The notes beneath the pieces were generated by a model. That model made no database searches and had not been told where the DNA came from. It worked only from the letters and a program-made list of their open reading frames with translations. A stretch of 64,000 bases of DNA from Clostridia bacterium (GTDB lineage: Bacteria; Bacillota; Clostridia; UBA1381): positions 62,001 to 126,000 of the forward strand of contig CAADTH010000029.1 of assembly GCA_900751885.1 (NCBI GenBank), given 5' to 3'. How positions within the stretch are numbered: position 1 is the stretch's first letter; each line of letters begins with the position of its first letter. Positions 61,978 to 64,000 of this stretch are shown piece after piece. A program made the translations under genes and the position numbers.

Positions 61978-64000
61978 TTATGCTATATTAGCCATATTCA
62001 AAAAACGGAACACAATCACACACAGCTCAGCACGCGTGACATCATCCTTCGGACGAAGCATTCCATCTGACCCGACCATTAATCCCTGTGAGATACTGAA
62101 TGCCAGCGCATCTCTGCTCCACGGTGCGCACAGCAGTGCGTCAGAAAAGGGAGAGAGCAGGACATCAGCATCCAAATCATCCTCGACGCCTTGCTCTATT
62201 CCATTCGCTCGCATAATGATAACCGCGGTCTCCTGTCTGCTGATTGGCTCCTCCGGTAAAAACACGCCCGTTCCATCGCCTTGAATCAATCCATGCTCTG
62301 CCGCTGTATTGACAGCAACAAAATACCAGTCTGTATCCGTTACATCCTCAAACAGCTGTCCCTGCGAATCGCTCTGTTCAAGATTCAGTGCTTTTACCAT
62401 GACCGATGCAAATTCCGCTCGCGTCATACTGCGGTTCGGCTCAAATAGGTTATCAGACACGCCGTTCACCACGCCAGCCTCATAGAGACTGGTGATTTCA
62501 TCCTTTGCCCAATGCGCTGTTACATCTGTAAACGGAATTCCTTTATCTGGATTCCCGACATCAGGCTTTTGTGTCGGGGTCGGGGTCGTGCTCGGTTCAG
62601 GACTCGGTGCCGGGGTTTCGTTCGGTTGGGGGGGAGAAGTAGGCTGTGCGGTAGGATCTGGGGTTTCCTGCGGCTTGTCTTCCGTATCAGGTCCAAGCGT
62701 TCCTGTACCTCCTGACGAAATCGCTACATCTGTCATATCATAAAGGAAGCTCTTCCCCTTTTTCATGCGGTCATAGGCAACAAGCGAATAAAATACCTGC
62801 TCTGTCGCCATCTGATCTGCTCCCAAACCCACTGTATGCAAAAACGCCCCGTCGCTTGTGCGATTCTGCATCAAATAAGAAAGAATAGATGTTCCATCTG
62901 TGCCGCAAAAGCGGTCATCCTGCTGTGCGTCAATTCCAAGCGCGCACAGTGCTGTGAGAACCTGCCCAGCGCTCTCCACATTTTCTGTTCCCCAGCTCGC
63001 ATAGCCGCCGCTTTCTGTGCGAAGCGATGCCAAACACTCGACTGCACGGTCGATTGCCTGCCCGACCGCTTCGTCCTTCTGATATCTGGACAGTGCTTGA
63101 ATTGCCATTGCCGTTAAATCTGGGTCTGCCGAGGTGTCAGCCAAATCAAAGCCTCCGTCTGGAAGCTGTTTTTCCAAAATATAAGAAATCATCTTTTCCC
63201 TTGATGTGGGATTTGCCGCACTGCTTTCGGGAATTGGATAATTCTTTGCATCCAGTGCCAAAAGCGCATAGATTGGACCATTTACCCCCTGTCTGCAAAC
63301 GGCGTCAAAGTCTGTCAGCTTCTCAAGCAGGTTGTACCCACCTACATTGACTGGACTTTTCCCGATTGCGGCAAGCGCCAGAACTGCTCTGGAGTACTCT
63401 GTGTATTTTGCTCGATCCAATACGCCATCCGACTCTTTGAGTGTACTGACCAAATTGTCATAATAGACGTCAAAATATCCATCCGGCACACTTACGCCAG
63501 ACCTTGCAAGCCCAATCACTGCCCATTCTCCGCCGACAGTTCCTACCTGAGGATTCGGTACTGCTGAGAGGAGATACTCTGCCGCCTGATTGATTGTCTC
63601 CTGTAACGATACGGATTCCGCTGAATCTCCTATATCATCACCAGGAGAGACAGTCGGCTCCAGCTCTGAAGCTTCATCATCCGGCACAAGTGCTGTAAGA
63701 TCAGAAAGCGCCGTGTCGATTTCATCCTGCGTGCTCTGCATCTCACAGAGGACATCCATTGCCTGTTCATAGCTTTGCTGAACCCTTGAATCTGACAGAA
63801 CATCTGGACTTTCATTGATCTGGGCAAGCTTTGCCGTCAACGCATCCTTATTTGCTGTGCTTGCCCAATCACTGTTTCCCAAATCCGCGCCATATCCAGC
63901 CACGGAAAACTGCCACCGGATGACATCATTGCTATGTAATTTGATACTAGATGCGCTAATTGAGGAAAACGTATGATTTACGCTGAAAAGCCATCCTGCA
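61978..64000 (-). CDS. SLH surface protein with DUF4430 and alpha/alpha-barrel domains, 5' end missing
   Basis: About 673 codons are visible; the frame stays open to the window edge. Visible order: end of a DUF4430 domain (GWLFSVNHTF, NDVIRWQFSVAGYGADLG), a helical linker, a prenyltransferase-like alpha/alpha-barrel region (about 130-420) with repeats such as LPDGGFDL, TESGGYASWG and TSDGAFLHT, a Pro/Thr-rich linker (about 440-485), and three SLH domains (about 487-673, beginning FTDVTAHWAKDEI). SLH domains attach proteins to pyruvylated wall polysaccharide. The barrel plus DUF4430 pairing recalls intrinsic factor and transcobalamin. Confidence 0.85.
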   Translation of the reverse strand, partial: AGWLFSVNHTFSSISASSIKLHSNDVIRWQFSVAGYGADLGNSDWASTANKDALTAKLAQINESPDVLSDSRVQQSYEQAMDVLCEMQSTQDEIDTALSDLTALVPDDEASELEPTVSPGDDIGDSAESVSLQETINQAAEYLLSAVPNPQVGTVGGEWAVIGLARSGVSVPDGYFDVYYDNLVSTLKESDGVLDRAKYTEYSRAVLALAAIGKSPVNVGGYNLLEKLTDFDAVCRQGVNGPIYALLALDAKNYPIPESSAANPTSREKMISYILEKQLPDGGFDLADTSADPDLTAMAIQALSRYQKDEAVGQAIDRAVECLASLRTESGGYASWGTENVESAGQVLTALCALGIDAQQDDRFCGTDGTSILSYLMQNRTSDGAFLHTVGLGADQMATEQVFYSLVAYDRMKKGKSFLYDMTDVAISSGGTGTLGPDTEDKPQETPDPTAQPTSPPQPNETPAPSPEPSTTPTPTQKPDVGNPDKGIPFTDVTAHWAKDEITSLYEAGVVNGVSDNLFEPNRSMTRAEFASVMVKALNLEQSDSQGQLFEDVTDTDWYFVAVNTAAEHGLIQGDGTGVFLPEEPISRQETAVIIMRANGIEQGVEDDLDADVLLSPFSDALLCAPWSRDALAFSISQGLMVGSDGMLRPKDDVTRAELCVIVFRFLNMANIA

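Overview
The window looks like chromosome of an anaerobic, low-to-mid GC Gram-positive of the class Clostridia (order Eubacteriales). The evidence is a HydE hydrogenase-maturation fragment, a probable pyrophosphate-type phosphofructokinase, a B. subtilis-type PurF with Fe-S cysteines, DtxR-controlled feo genes, an ECF transporter, SLH surface-anchor domains together with CsaB, and Gram-positive promoters (TTGACA/TATAAT) with GGAGG ribosome sites. The family cannot be fixed from the sequence alone. No rRNA, tRNA, IS or CRISPR was seen.

Layout. 1-3.5 kb (+): end of hydE, a DUF2752 membrane protein, a CpXC protein and ptsI. 3.5-10.9 kb (-): a cupin, an unknown protein, DUF1015 and ybaK, then a tight DUF6440 / UDG-family / DUF1961 / mutS2 run and a decayed acetyltransferase gene. 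11-23 kb: housekeeping metabolism (glmS, thiDE, purF, copZ-copA, aroF-pheA) plus a beta-propeller protein. 23-26 kb (-): GH1 glycosidase and NSS symporter. 25.9-35.1 kb (+): one long cell-wall polysaccharide operon (GT4, csaB, murJ-like flippase, O-antigen-ligase-like protein, GT4, two DUF4330 proteins, NSS symporter). 35-44.5 kb (-): radical SAM protein, serine hydrolase, an orphan tyrosine integrase beside about 1 kb of AT-rich gene-poor DNA, PPi-type phosphofructokinase and a GH35 beta-galactosidase. 44.5-53.7 kb (-): a two-component system with its FtsX-type ABC transporter, then a heterodimeric ABC exporter preceded by a 15-codon leader ORF and a terminator. 53.7-57.5 kb: feoA-feoA-feoB plus a Cys-rich FeoB-associated peptide (-), a divergent DtxR-family regulator (+), and between them three operator palindromes and three tandem promoter-hairpin units. 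57.6-64 kb (-): an ECF transporter (S component, double ATPase, EcfT), a DUF4430 lipoprotein, and the 3' part of a surface protein with DUF4430, an alpha/alpha-barrel region and three SLH domains.

How the genes work together. CsaB pyruvylates the wall polysaccharide that SLH domains bind, so the 26-35 kb operon plausibly builds the anchor for the SLH protein at the right edge. DUF4430 is related to the C-terminal domain of transcobalamin, and the alpha/alpha-barrel resembles the other half of intrinsic factor and transcobalamin. The SLH protein, lipoprotein and ECF importer therefore look like a wall-to-membrane relay for a corrinoid or similar ligand (inference). The DtxR regulator very probably controls feo through GGTTAG-N6-CTAACC sites.

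The most novel-looking items are the three tandem hairpin units at 56.7-57.0 kb, whose stems show compensatory changes, the leader-peptide attenuator upstream of the ABC exporter, and the DUF4430/SLH/ECF cluster.
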